Shown here piece after piece: positions 43,386 through 51,654 of a DNA stretch of 64,000 nt. The stretch's first letter is position 1. Every line of letters begins with the position of its first letter. The translations under genes and the position numbers were made by a program. Below the pieces are notes generated by a model. It was not told the origin of the DNA, did no database searches, and was given only the letters and a program-made list of their open reading frames with translations. This stretch comes from Accumulibacter sp003538495 (GTDB lineage Bacteria; Pseudomonadota; Gammaproteobacteria; Burkholderiales; Rhodocyclaceae): positions 1 through 64,000 of the forward strand of contig NZ_JAPUVQ010000027.1 in the NCBI RefSeq assembly GCF_029255145.1. Direction: 5' to 3'.

Positions 43386-44065
43386 GGCCTGTTCCCGCGC
43401 GCTGCTGCGGCAAGTACCGCAGGCACATAAAGCATGGTTTCACGATACGGTGGAATTCGACCGCCGTTCCTGGCCACCGCTCCCTGGCCGGCGTTGTACG
43501 CCGCCAGAGCGAGAGCGACATTGCCGTGGTGCCGGGTGAGCAGATCCTTGAGGTGGCGCACGCCAGCGTCGATGTTCTGGGCCGGGTCGTCAGGCTGAGT
43601 GACCCCGTAGCGTGCGGCGGTTGCCGGCATCAGTTGCATCGCGCCGGTGGCGCCCTTCGCCGAGACGGCGCTGGCGTTGAAGCCCGATTCGACGCCCACC
43701 ACCGCGGTCACCAGTTCCGGCGTCACCTGATGGATGCGGGCGTAATGTTCGATCAGCGGCGTCAATTCCCGTTTGCCTTGTTGCTGGCTTTCGCTGGCAT
43801 GATGCCTCGACAGGCTGCGACGGGCTGCAGGAACGCTCTCGCCGCGAATGAAAAGCCGGTAGCTGCCATCCAGGCGCTGGCTGGCATAACGCGGCATGCC
43901 GTCAGCGGCGTAGGAAACGAAGACGTTGCCCACCGTCGCTGCAGTCGCCAGCGATGGCGGCAAGCCGCCCGACAGCAAGGCCAGCGCCAGGGGAAAAACA
44001 GGTACGGTCGCCGCGGCCATCGCGATCGCGACCACACTCCCCGGCCGATCAGTAGTTGGCGTCAC
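43382..44065 (-). CDS. Lytic transglycosylase (SLT domain)
   Basis: A 227-residue periplasmic protein with an N-terminal hydrophobic signal or anchor (about residues 15-45) and a C-terminal SLT domain: the catalytic Glu is in VVGVESGFNASAVSAKGATGAMQLMPATAARYGV (about residue 127), then NIDAGVRHLKDLLTRHHGNVALALAAYNAGQGAV. It overlaps gspG by 4 nt and is the first gene of the operon. Such enzymes open the peptidoglycan for secretion machines and pili. Confidence 0.88.
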   Translation of the reverse strand: MTPTTDRPGSVVAIAMAAATVPVFPLALALLSGGLPPSLATAATVGNVFVSYAADGMPRYASQRLDGSYRLFIRGESVPAARRSLSRHHASESQQQGKRELTPLIEHYARIHQVTPELVTAVVGVESGFNASAVSAKGATGAMQLMPATAARYGVTQPDDPAQNIDAGVRHLKDLLTRHHGNVALALAAYNAGQGAVARNGGRIPPYRETMLYVPAVLAAAARGNRP

Positions 44066-44107
44066 CCCTGCACCCCCAGAACCCTTAGCCGTGAATCGAC
44101 GGCCAGA

Positions 44108-44133
44108 TTATCGGCATGCAGAATAACACGTTA
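44108..44133 (-). promoter_or_regulatory. Sigma-28-like promoter upstream of the secretion/pilus-like operon
   Basis: On the minus strand GCCGATAA (complement of 44108-44115) is an exact eight-base sigma-28 -10 element and is followed 43 bp later by the transglycosylase ATG. Fourteen bases upstream of it lies TAAC (complement of 44130-44133), a weak -35 with a spacer one base shorter than ideal. The same bases also contain GATAAT, a fair sigma-70 -10, without a good -35. Confidence 0.45.
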
Positions 44134-44284
44134 GCCAGCTGCGGCGGGTCGCTGCGAGCCCGCGCCAGCGCACCCCGGCGACCGCGGCCCGGCGAACGTC
44201 TGACCTCTGGATCCGCCTTGCAGTTGTCAGGGAAGACAGGAGCCGCACGCTGCTGCTGCTCGAGGGGCTTGCCAAAGGATCGGC

Positions 44285-45136
44285 TCAGGGAAGCTGGCGT
44301 GCGACCGGTCGCGATGGGTCACTGCACCATTCGCTCCAGGAACCGGCATAGAGGCGTGCGCCAAGCAGTCCGGCGACCTCCATCGCCAGCAGGTTGTGAC
44401 AAGCGGTAACGCCTGATCCGCAGGACATCACCACCTGCTTGGCATCAGTCCCGGCGAGCAGCGCGAGAAACTCGCGGCGCAGTTCGGCGGCCGGGCGAAA
44501 ACAGCCATCGGCGTCGAGATTGTCACGAAAGAAGCGATTGCGCGCGCCGGGGATATGCCCGCCCACCGGATCGATGGTTTCGTTCTCGCCCCGAAAGCGA
44601 TCGGGACTGCGGGCGTCGATCAGACACAGCTGGCGCTCGCCGACGTCGGCGAGCAATTCCCCGGTGCTCACGACGCGATCGTCGGGCGACGCTTCAAAAA
44701 CCACCTTCGCCGCAGTTGCCGGCAGTTCGGTGGAAAGTGGCCTGCCTTCCGCCAGCCAACGTTCAATACCGCCATCCAGAACAGCGACGCGGTCGTGCCC
44801 CAGCCAACGCAGCAGCCACCACAGTCGGCCGGCGATCATGCCGCCGGAATCGTCATAGGCGACCACCTGCGTGGCTCGCGAAACACCCGCCGCACCCAGC
44901 CGGACAGCGAGCACTTGCGGGTCGGGCAAGGGGTGACGGCCGTTGCTGCCGTTCATCGCTCCCGACAGGTCGCGGTCGAGATGCAGGAAGCGCGCCCCCG
45001 GCAGGTGGCCGTTGACGTACGCCCTGCCGCCGGCTTCCGGATCGGCGAGCTGATGACGGCAATCAAAGACGCGCCAGGCCGGATCTTCGAGATGATCGGC
45101 AAGGGTCGCACTGCTGACCAGCGTCGAGTAGCTCAC
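44285..45136 (-). CDS. Thiosulfate/3-mercaptopyruvate sulfurtransferase (two rhodanese domains)
   Basis: A 283-residue tandem rhodanese. The first inactive domain has VFDCRHQL...GARFLHLDRDLSGAMNG, and the second has LIDARSPDRFRGENETIDPVGGHIPGARNRF with the active Cys in VVMSCGSGVTACHNLLA (loop CGSGVT, the 3-mercaptopyruvate-type loop). It transfers sulfur to thiols or cyanide. The start is GTG 45136, overlapping the upstream stop as GTGA, with a G-rich ribosome site just before. Function by family is sound; the in vivo substrate is not known. Confidence 0.9.
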   Translation of the reverse strand: MSYSTLVSSATLADHLEDPAWRVFDCRHQLADPEAGGRAYVNGHLPGARFLHLDRDLSGAMNGSNGRHPLPDPQVLAVRLGAAGVSRATQVVAYDDSGGMIAGRLWWLLRWLGHDRVAVLDGGIERWLAEGRPLSTELPATAAKVVFEASPDDRVVSTGELLADVGERQLCLIDARSPDRFRGENETIDPVGGHIPGARNRFFRDNLDADGCFRPAAELRREFLALLAGTDAKQVVMSCGSGVTACHNLLAMEVAGLLGARLYAGSWSEWCSDPSRPVARQLP

Positions 45137-45501
45137 CCCCCCTGCCCCTCGCTGCTGTCTTCGGCCAGCCACGCCCGCGCTTCAGGTTCGTCGTCGAAGA
45201 CCCGCACGTCGGCGTGCACGAAGAGCTGCGACAGCCATGCGCTCCACGCCACCCACTGGCTTTCGGTAAGCACCGCGATGCGGCCAAAATCGTTGGCATG
45301 GGCACGCGAAAAGACGATATCTTCCCAGGCCACGTCAAGTGTGAAGTCGGCCATTTCGCGCAGATCAAAGAACAGGTCGACCGGCCCCTCGGGCTGGATC
45401 ACGCCATTGACGGCATTCTCGAACTCCTGGTAGTCCGCGAGAGAGAATTCCGCATAGACCGTGACTTCGACGCGCTTCGGCTGGTTTTCGATGACTATCA
45501 T
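45133..45501 (-). CDS. SpoIIAA-like/STAS-like small protein
   Basis: A 122-residue cytosolic protein with alternating beta strands and helices: MIVIENQPKRVEVTVYAEFSLADYQEFENAVNG, then VDLFFDLREMADFTLDVAWEDIVF and IAVLTESQWVAWSAWLSQLF. This is the DUF3478/SpoIIAA-like fold that is related to STAS and SEC14 proteins. GGGAGG precedes the ATG at 45501. Its stop overlaps the sulfurtransferase start (GTGA), so they are one transcript. No catalytic motif and no known role. Confidence 0.75.
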   Translation of the reverse strand: MIVIENQPKRVEVTVYAEFSLADYQEFENAVNGVIQPEGPVDLFFDLREMADFTLDVAWEDIVFSRAHANDFGRIAVLTESQWVAWSAWLSQLFVHADVRVFDDEPEARAWLAEDSSEGQGG

Positions 45502-45754
45502 GGCATCCTCCCTTTTTCGTTGGACAAGTGTAGCGTGTAGGAGCAGTCCCGCAAAGGAGGCTGTCGCCGCAAGTCCACCGGGGGCGGCTCCGTTCGTCCG
45601 CAGCTGGTCCGATGATGCCATTCGGCCCATTCGTCCGTCCGGCGACTCCCCGGAACCGCCGTAACCGGAAGTCGCAATACTTGATCGCGGAATTTGCGTT
45701 TGACCGGAGGGGCACTAATAGGCTATTTTCGGCGGTTTGATTCGAGCCCTTCCC

Positions 45755-46042
45755 ATGCCACGAGCGAACCCCGAGAAACCTGTTGACCGTGCCCAGTCCG
45801 CCACGGCAGGAGCAGCCACTGGCCAACTCAAGTTCGAGGCAGCACTCGCACAACTCGAACAGATCGTCCAGGACATGGAGGGGGGCCGCCTGCCACTTGA
45901 AGAATCACTCGCCGCGTATCGCCGTGGCAGCGAACTCCTGCAGCACTGCCAGCAGCAGCTCAGTGACGCCGAAAGGCAAATCCAGATCCTGGAAAATGGT
46001 GCGCTGCGCGCTTTCGAAGCCAATGGCGACGAAGCCCGATGA
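45755..46042 (+). CDS. xseB: Exodeoxyribonuclease VII small subunit
   Basis: A 95-residue small subunit of exonuclease VII. The signature LKFEAALAQLEQIVQDMEGGRLPLEESLAAYRRGSELLQHCQQQLSDAERQIQIL is clear. It binds the large subunit XseA, which is not in this window. The start at ATG 45755 suits the family; a longer start six codons up is possible. It overlaps ispA by 4 nt, as in E. coli xseB-ispA-dxs. Confidence 0.93.
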   Translation: MPRANPEKPVDRAQSATAGAATGQLKFEAALAQLEQIVQDMEGGRLPLEESLAAYRRGSELLQHCQQQLSDAERQIQILENGALRAFEANGDEAR

Positions 46043-46959
46043 GCGCTCCCACTGTCTCGGATGCGCCCGGTGATCCGTCCTTTCCGGTCTGGATGCGCAG
46101 CGTCCAGTCGCAAGTGGAAGCAGCCCTGTCCCGGTGCTTGCCGCCCGGGGAGGCGATTCCGGGCCGCCTTCACCAGGCCATGCGCTACGCCTGTCTCGAC
46201 GGTGGCAAGCGCGTGCGGCCGCTACTCGCTTTTGCCGCCGGCGAACTGACCGCAGCCAGCCCGCAGCGGCTGCAGGTGGTCGCCTGCGCCGTCGAACTGA
46301 TCCACAGCTATTCGCTCGTTCATGACGACTTGCCGTCGATGGATAACGACGTGCTGCGGCGCGGCCGGCCGACCTGCCATGTCGAATACGATGAGGCAAC
46401 TGCCCTGCTGGTTGGCGACAGCCTGCAATCCCTGGCCTTCGAACTCTTGGCGCGCGACGATCTTGGCGACCACCGCAGGCAACTGGAAATGCTGCGCCTG
46501 CTGGCGCGCGCGAGCGGCTCGCTGGGCATGGCCGGCGGCCAGTCGATCGACCTCGAGGCGGTCGGCAGGAGGCTCAACCAACCCGAGCTTGAACTGATGC
46601 ACGCACTCAAGACGGGCGCTTTGATCCGTGCCGCGGTGTTGCTCGGAGGCCTCTGTGGGACCGCGCTGAGCGCTCCCGAAAGCGCTGCGCTTGACCGCTT
46701 TGCCAAGCGCGCGGGCCTGTTGTTTCAGGTTGTTGATGACATTCTCGACTGCACCGCCAGCACCGCCACGCTGGGCAAGACCGCAGGCAAGGACGCCGCC
46801 GCGGAAAAGCCGACCTACGTCAGCCTGATGGGTCTCGAAAGGGCCCGTGAATTTGCCGCCGACCTCAAGAGCCAGGCACTTGAAGCGCTAGCCATTTTTG
46901 GCGAACGCAAGCGGCGCCTGGTCGAGCTGACCGATTTCATCACCCAGCGCAAGTTCTAG
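46039..46959 (+). CDS. ispA: Polyprenyl (farnesyl) diphosphate synthase
   Basis: A 306-residue trans-prenyltransferase making farnesyl diphosphate from IPP and DMAPP. The first Asp-rich motif is DDLPSMDND (about residue 95), the second is DDILD (about 234), with GKRVRPLLAFA near the start and KDAAAEKPTYVSL near the end. Position between xseB and dxs fits IspA rather than a longer-chain synthase. Confidence 0.93.
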   Translation: MSAPTVSDAPGDPSFPVWMRSVQSQVEAALSRCLPPGEAIPGRLHQAMRYACLDGGKRVRPLLAFAAGELTAASPQRLQVVACAVELIHSYSLVHDDLPSMDNDVLRRGRPTCHVEYDEATALLVGDSLQSLAFELLARDDLGDHRRQLEMLRLLARASGSLGMAGGQSIDLEAVGRRLNQPELELMHALKTGALIRAAVLLGGLCGTALSAPESAALDRFAKRAGLLFQVVDDILDCTASTATLGKTAGKDAAAEKPTYVSLMGLERAREFAADLKSQALEALAIFGERKRRLVELTDFITQRKF

Positions 46960-47021
46960 GTGCCGCTGCCGCTCACCGCTCGCGGTCGGTACACAGCGCT
47001 TCTGCAGGACCCAACAATAAA

Positions 47022-48941
47022 ATGACCCCCTACCCTCTGCTCGATACCATCAGCTATCCGGCGCAACTGCGCAAACTTGACCGCCGACACCTGCCCCAGT
47101 TGGCCAGCGAATTGCGCACCTTTCTGGTTGAATCGGTCTCGCGGACCGGCGGCCACCTGTCGTCGAACCTCGGCACCGTCGAACTCACCGTCGCGCTGCA
47201 CTACGTCTTCGAGACGCCGCATGACCGCCTGGTGTGGGATGTCGGCCATCAGACCTACGCCCATAAGGTGCTCACCGGGCGGCGCGCCGGGATGGCCAGG
47301 CTGCGGATGCACGGTGGCGTTTCCGGCTTTCCGAAACGCAGCGAGAGCGAGTACGACACCTTCGGCGTCGGCCACTCGTCCACCTCGATCTCGGCCGCGC
47401 TGGGCATGGCTCTGGCCGCCAAGATCAAGCACGAGACGCGCAAGGTGGTGGCGATCATCGGCGACGGCGCGATGTCTGCAGGCCAAGCCTTCGAAGCACT
47501 GAACAACGCCGGCGTCGCAGACGCCGACATGCTGGTCGTGCTCAACGACAATGACATGTCGATTTCACCGCCGGTGGGAGCACTCAACCGCTACCTGGCG
47601 CGTCTCTTTTCGGGCAGCACCTTCAACGCCGCGCGCAAGGCTGGCGAGAAGATCCTCGACTTCTCGCCATCGCTGCTCGAGTTCGCCAAACGCGCCGAGG
47701 AGCACGTCAAGGGCATGTTGACCCCCGGCACCCTGTTCGAGGAACTGGGTTTCAACTATATCGGCCCGATCGACGGGCACGATCTCGAGTCACTTGTGCC
47801 GACGCTACTGAACCTGAAGAATCTCAAAGGCCCCCAGTTCCTGCATGTGATCACCAAGAAGGGCCAGGGTTACAAGTTGGCCGAAGTCGATCCGATCCTC
47901 TACCACGGCGTCTCTCAATTCAAGCCCGAGGTCGGTATCGCTGGCGGCAAGAGCGGCGCCAAGCCGACCTATACGCAGATCTTTGGCGACTGGTTGTGCG
48001 ACATGGCGGCTGCCGACCCACGCCTGGTCGGCATCACTCCGGCGATGCGCGAAGGCTCGGGCCTGCTGCGCTTCAGCGAACGCTACCCGGACCGCTATCA
48101 CGATGTCGGGATCGCCGAGCAGCATGCGGTCACCTTTGCCGCCGGGCTGGCCTGTGAAGGCATGCGGCCGGTGCTGGCGATCTACTCGACCTTCCTGCAG
48201 CGCGGCTACGATCAGCTGGTGCACGACGTGGCTCTGCAAAACCTGCCCGTCGTCTTCGCACTCGACCGTGGCGGCCTGGTCGGCGCCGACGGTCCGACGC
48301 ATCATGGTGCGTTCGACCTCTCGTTCCTGACCTGCATTCCGAACATGGTGGTGATGACCCCCGCCGACGAGGACGAGTGCCGCAAGATGCTGACCACCGC
48401 CTACCACCTGGACTGCCCGAGCGCCGTGCGCTACCCGCGCGGAACCGGTCCGGGAGCGGTAATTGAACCGACGCTGGTCGGGCTACCCCTGGGCAAGGGC
48501 CAAGTCCGCCGCCGCGGCAGCGAGGTCGCGCTGCTCGCCTTCGGCAGCATGCTTACACCGGCGCTGGCAGCGGCCGAAGCGGTCGACGCCACGGTCGCCA
48601 ACATGCGCTTTGTCAAACCGATCGATCGCGAACTGATCGCCACCCTGGCGGCGGAACATTCGCTGCTGGTCAGCGTCGAAGAGAATGCCTTGATCGGTGG
48701 CGCCGGTTCCGAAGTCGAGCGGATTCTTGAAGAACTCGGCTGCACCGTGCAACTGTTGCGTATGGGACTTCCCGACCACTTCGTCGAACAGGGCGACCAG
48801 GCGCTCCTGCTGGCGGAAATCGGCCTGGACGGCGACGGTATCGTCAGCGCGATACGGGCCCGGCAAGGCAGGCTTGCAGATCCGGGCCAGCCACCGCACA
48901 TGGCATGCGACGATCAGCAAGATTCTCAGGAGCCGCGATGA
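47022..48941 (+). CDS. dxs: 1-deoxy-D-xylulose-5-phosphate synthase
   Basis: A 639-residue thiamine-diphosphate enzyme making DXP from pyruvate and glyceraldehyde 3-phosphate, the first step of the MEP isoprenoid pathway. The TPP motif is GDGAMSAGQAFEALNNAG (about residues 147-164), the catalytic segments DIGEQH-like DVGIAEQHAVTFAAGLA and FALDRGGLVGADGPTHHGAFDLSFL follow, and a C-terminal transketolase domain ends the protein. The family opening YPLLDTISYPAQLRKL is present. Clustered with ispA, so early and late isoprenoid steps are co-expressed. Confidence 0.96.
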   Translation: MTPYPLLDTISYPAQLRKLDRRHLPQLASELRTFLVESVSRTGGHLSSNLGTVELTVALHYVFETPHDRLVWDVGHQTYAHKVLTGRRAGMARLRMHGGVSGFPKRSESEYDTFGVGHSSTSISAALGMALAAKIKHETRKVVAIIGDGAMSAGQAFEALNNAGVADADMLVVLNDNDMSISPPVGALNRYLARLFSGSTFNAARKAGEKILDFSPSLLEFAKRAEEHVKGMLTPGTLFEELGFNYIGPIDGHDLESLVPTLLNLKNLKGPQFLHVITKKGQGYKLAEVDPILYHGVSQFKPEVGIAGGKSGAKPTYTQIFGDWLCDMAAADPRLVGITPAMREGSGLLRFSERYPDRYHDVGIAEQHAVTFAAGLACEGMRPVLAIYSTFLQRGYDQLVHDVALQNLPVVFALDRGGLVGADGPTHHGAFDLSFLTCIPNMVVMTPADEDECRKMLTTAYHLDCPSAVRYPRGTGPGAVIEPTLVGLPLGKGQVRRRGSEVALLAFGSMLTPALAAAEAVDATVANMRFVKPIDRELIATLAAEHSLLVSVEENALIGGAGSEVERILEELGCTVQLLRMGLPDHFVEQGDQALLLAEIGLDGDGIVSAIRARQGRLADPGQPPHMACDDQQDSQEPR

Positions 48942-49756
48942 ACGCACCCGAAACCCCGCAAGCCCCCACTGAAATGGTGGACGTTCAGGGCTCGGCCGAT
49001 ACCCGGCGGATCGCCATCAACAAGGTGGGCATCAAAGCCATTCGTCACCCGGTCAAGGTGCTCGACAAGTCCGGCGGCGTGCAGCACACCATCGCCATGT
49101 TCAACATGTACGTCAGCCTGCCGCACAACTTCAAGGGCACCCACATGTCGCGCTTTGTGGAAATTCTCAACAGCCACGAGCGAGAAATATCGGTCGAAAA
49201 TTTCCCGGCCATGCTGCGCGACATGGTTGACCGGCTGGAAGCCGAGACCGGTCATATCGAAATGAGTTTTCCCTATTTCATCAACAAGGCGGCTCCGGTG
49301 TCCGGTGTGCAGAGCCTGATGGATTACGACGTCACGCTGATTGGCGAGATCGGCCACGGGCGGATCGAGTCGACCATCAAGGTCGCCGTTCCGGTGACCA
49401 GCCTCTGCCCGTGTTCAAAGGAAATTTCCGAACGCGGCGCACACAACCAGCGCTCGCACGTGACGGTCACCGTACGGATCAATGAGCACCTGTGGATCGA
49501 GGAACTGGTTCAATTCATCGAGTCACAAGCATCGTGCGAGCTCTACGGACTGCTCAAGCGCCCCGACGAGAAATTCGTCACCGAACGCGCCTACGACAAC
49601 CCGAAATTTGTCGAAGACATGGTGCGCGACGTCGCGGCACGGCTCAACGCCGAGCAGCGCATCGATGCCTATGTAGTGGAGTCCGAGAACTTCGAATCAA
49701 TTCACAACCATTCCGCATACGCCCTGATCGAGAACGACAAGCGACCTGGCGGCTGA
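48938..49756 (+). CDS. folE2: GTP cyclohydrolase FolE2 (type IB)
   Basis: A 272-residue enzyme converting GTP to 7,8-dihydroneopterin triphosphate for folate and queuosine. FolE2 signatures are RIAINKVGIKAIRHPVKV near the start and the metal-site block SLCPCSKEISERGAHNQRSHVTV with its conserved Cys-Pro-Cys. FolE2 can use other metals than zinc and is often used under zinc limitation. The ATG at 48938 overlaps dxs by 4 nt. Confidence 0.94.
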   Translation: MNAPETPQAPTEMVDVQGSADTRRIAINKVGIKAIRHPVKVLDKSGGVQHTIAMFNMYVSLPHNFKGTHMSRFVEILNSHEREISVENFPAMLRDMVDRLEAETGHIEMSFPYFINKAAPVSGVQSLMDYDVTLIGEIGHGRIESTIKVAVPVTSLCPCSKEISERGAHNQRSHVTVTVRINEHLWIEELVQFIESQASCELYGLLKRPDEKFVTERAYDNPKFVEDMVRDVAARLNAEQRIDAYVVESENFESIHNHSAYALIENDKRPGG

Positions 49757-49835
49757 CCGGCGGGCGCTCGCCACAACAAGCACGGCGGAGCCTGTTCGAC
49801 CCCGCCGCGTTGTCGTTTACCGCATCCGCGCTTGC

Positions 49836-49910
49836 TTCAGCGCTGCTTGCGCGTCAGCTGTTCAGCGCTGCTTGCGCGTCAGCTGTTCAGCGCTGCTTGC
49901 GCGTCAACTT
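49836..49910. repeat. Three tandem copies of a 25-bp unit at the 3' end of rplS
   Basis: Units run 49836-49860, 49861-49885 (identical) and 49886-49910 (differing in the last few bases). On the minus strand the third unit contains the end of rplS with its TGA; the other two repeat that sequence beyond the stop. Each unit contains the palindrome CAGCGCTG. 25 is not a multiple of 3, so the copies would not extend the protein in frame. Confidence 0.9.
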
Positions 49911-50252
49911 TTCCTTGATCCGCGCCGACTTGCCGGAGCGCTCGCGCAGGTAGTACAACTTGGCCCGCCGAACGTCACCGCGCCGCTTGACTTCAATCGC
50001 CGCGACCAGCGGCGAATAGGTCTGGAAGGTACGCTCGACACCCTCGCCCGAGGAAACCTTGCGGACGATGAAACTGGAGTTGAGGCCACGATTACGCTTG
50101 GCAATCACCACACCTTCGTAAGCCTGCAAACGCTCCCGCGTACCTTCCCGCACCTTGACCTGGACTACGACCGTGTCGCCCGGTGAAAATACGGGAATCA
50201 CTTTGCCCAGACGGGCAATCTCTTCTTGTTCAAGTTGGTCGATCAGATTCAT
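49887..50252 (-). CDS. rplS: 50S ribosomal protein L19
   Basis: A 121-residue ribosomal protein at the 30S-50S interface. It has MNLIDQLEQEEIARLG at the start, then FSPGDTVVVQVKVREGTRERLQAYEGVVIAKRNRGLNSSFIVRKVSSGEGVERTFQTYSP and the C-terminal KRRGDVRRAKLYYLRERSGKSARIKEKL. The start is ATG 50252; the six upstream codons are not family-like. Last gene of rpsP-rimM-trmD-rplS. Its final codons and stop lie in a 25-bp tandem repeat. Confidence 0.96.
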   Translation of the reverse strand: MNLIDQLEQEEIARLGKVIPVFSPGDTVVVQVKVREGTRERLQAYEGVVIAKRNRGLNSSFIVRKVSSGEGVERTFQTYSPLVAAIEVKRRGDVRRAKLYYLRERSGKSARIKEKLTRKQR

Positions 50253-50275
50253 CTTATAAACTCCATGCACGCAAA

Positions 50276-51082
50276 CTACGCATTATTGTCCTGACCGCAT
50301 TGCTCCTGAAACTGCACCAGGAGTTGCGTTTCCAATTTTGACAAGGAACGCCCCGCCAACAACTCGGGGCGCCGCTGCCATGTTCGACCCAGCGCTTGTT
50401 GCAGCCGCCAGCGTCGTATTTCCTCGTGGTGACCGGACAGCAGAACGCCCGGCACCCGCCGCCCGTCATATTCCTCGGGCCGCGTGTAATGTGGGCAATC
50501 CAGCAAACCCGTTACAAACGACTCCTGTTGTGCCGACTCGAGATCGTTCAGCACGCCCGGCAACTGCCTGACGACGGCATCGATCAGCGCCATCGCCGGG
50601 ATCTCGCCACCGGAAAGGACGAAATCCCCGATTGAAATCTCCTCATCGACACAGGCCGTGATCAGCCGTTCGTCAATGCCCTCATAGCGCCCGCAGACCA
50701 GCACCAGCGCTTCCTCGGCCTGCGCCAGGCGCAGCACGCGCTGATGAGTCAGCAGCGAACCCTGTGGCGAGAGGCAGATGACCCGGCTGGCGGCAGCGCC
50801 AGCCGCGTGCTGCCTGGCCTTCGCCGCGATGATCGCCGCTTCGAGTGGACCCGGCAACATCACCATCCCCGGGCCACCCCCGTAAGGGCGGTCATCGACG
50901 CTGCGATGCCGATCCGACGTGAAATCACGCGGATTCCACAACTGCAGGCTCCACCGCCCCTCCAGCAGGGCCCTGCGGGTCACGCCCGCCTGCGCCACCG
51001 CAGCAAAGGTCTCGGGAAACAAGCTCACCACATCAACGACAAACGGCCGCTCGCCCGGCAGCGCACCGCCGGCGAAAGTCAC
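50276..51082 (-). CDS. trmD: tRNA (guanine37-N1)-methyltransferase TrmD
   Basis: A 268-residue SPOUT methyltransferase making m1G37 in tRNA, which prevents frameshifting. The family features are DVVSLFPETF, DRPYGGGPGMVM, LVCGRYEGIDERL, and DEEISIGDFVLSGGEIPAM with VLLSGHHEEI; the knotted SAM site is around VCGRYEGIDER. I chose GTG 51082, which overlaps the rimM stop as GTGA; an ATG at 51097 is another option. The product then has about 13 residues before the usual start. Same operon as rpsP, rimM and rplS. Confidence 0.94.
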   Translation of the reverse strand: MTFAGGALPGERPFVVDVVSLFPETFAAVAQAGVTRRALLEGRWSLQLWNPRDFTSDRHRSVDDRPYGGGPGMVMLPGPLEAAIIAAKARQHAAGAAASRVICLSPQGSLLTHQRVLRLAQAEEALVLVCGRYEGIDERLITACVDEEISIGDFVLSGGEIPAMALIDAVVRQLPGVLNDLESAQQESFVTGLLDCPHYTRPEEYDGRRVPGVLLSGHHEEIRRWRLQQALGRTWQRRPELLAGRSLSKLETQLLVQFQEQCGQDNNA

Positions 51083-51585
51083 CAGTCGCTTTCCCATTCC
51101 ACGCGGACGCACTGTCGCTGGAGGTCAACGTTCAGCACCACCGCCGCAACGAAAGGCAGCAAACGTTCCGCGCGTCCACCATCGGCAACCCGCAGCACGG
51201 CGTTGGCCGGGGTGTCGATCAGACCGACAATCCGGCCCAGCGCCTGATCGTGGGTATTGATCACTTCGAGGCCGACCAGTTCGGCCCAGTAGTACTCGTC
51301 AATCGCCGTCGGTGGCAATTCGCTTTGCGGCACGCCAACCAGCACGCCTCCCATTGCCTCTGCGGCCGTACGGTCGGCAACGCACGCCAATTGAGCAACC
51401 AGCACCTCGTTGCGGACATCACACTTGATCAGCCTGGTTTGACGCCAAAGCTCGGGAGCATCACCCTCCCGGCCGAGCCACCACCCCGGCAACCGGGCCC
51501 AGCTCTGGGGATCATCGGCAAACGGGTAAACCCGAACCGCGCCCTGCAGCCCGTGCGGACCCGCAATCTTGCCAAGGACGATCAT
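51079..51585 (-). CDS. rimM: Ribosome maturation factor RimM
   Basis: A 168-residue factor for 30S subunit maturation that binds S19. The start MIVLGKIAGPHGLQGAVRVYPFADDP is typical; the PRC-barrel half has DEYYWAELVGLEVINTHDQALGRI and ends LPFVAAVVLNVDLQRQCVRVEW. A TTG at 51651 would give a 190-residue version, adding an N-terminal tail; neither start has a clear ribosome site. Between rpsP and trmD as in most proteobacteria. Confidence 0.93.
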   Translation of the reverse strand: MIVLGKIAGPHGLQGAVRVYPFADDPQSWARLPGWWLGREGDAPELWRQTRLIKCDVRNEVLVAQLACVADRTAAEAMGGVLVGVPQSELPPTAIDEYYWAELVGLEVINTHDQALGRIVGLIDTPANAVLRVADGGRAERLLPFVAAVVLNVDLQRQCVRVEWESDW

Positions 51586-51654
51586 CGCGCTGCGCGGCGC
51601 ATCACTTCCCGCCGCCGCGCCATTGGTCTCAGGCAGGGACAGGCCAGGCAACGC

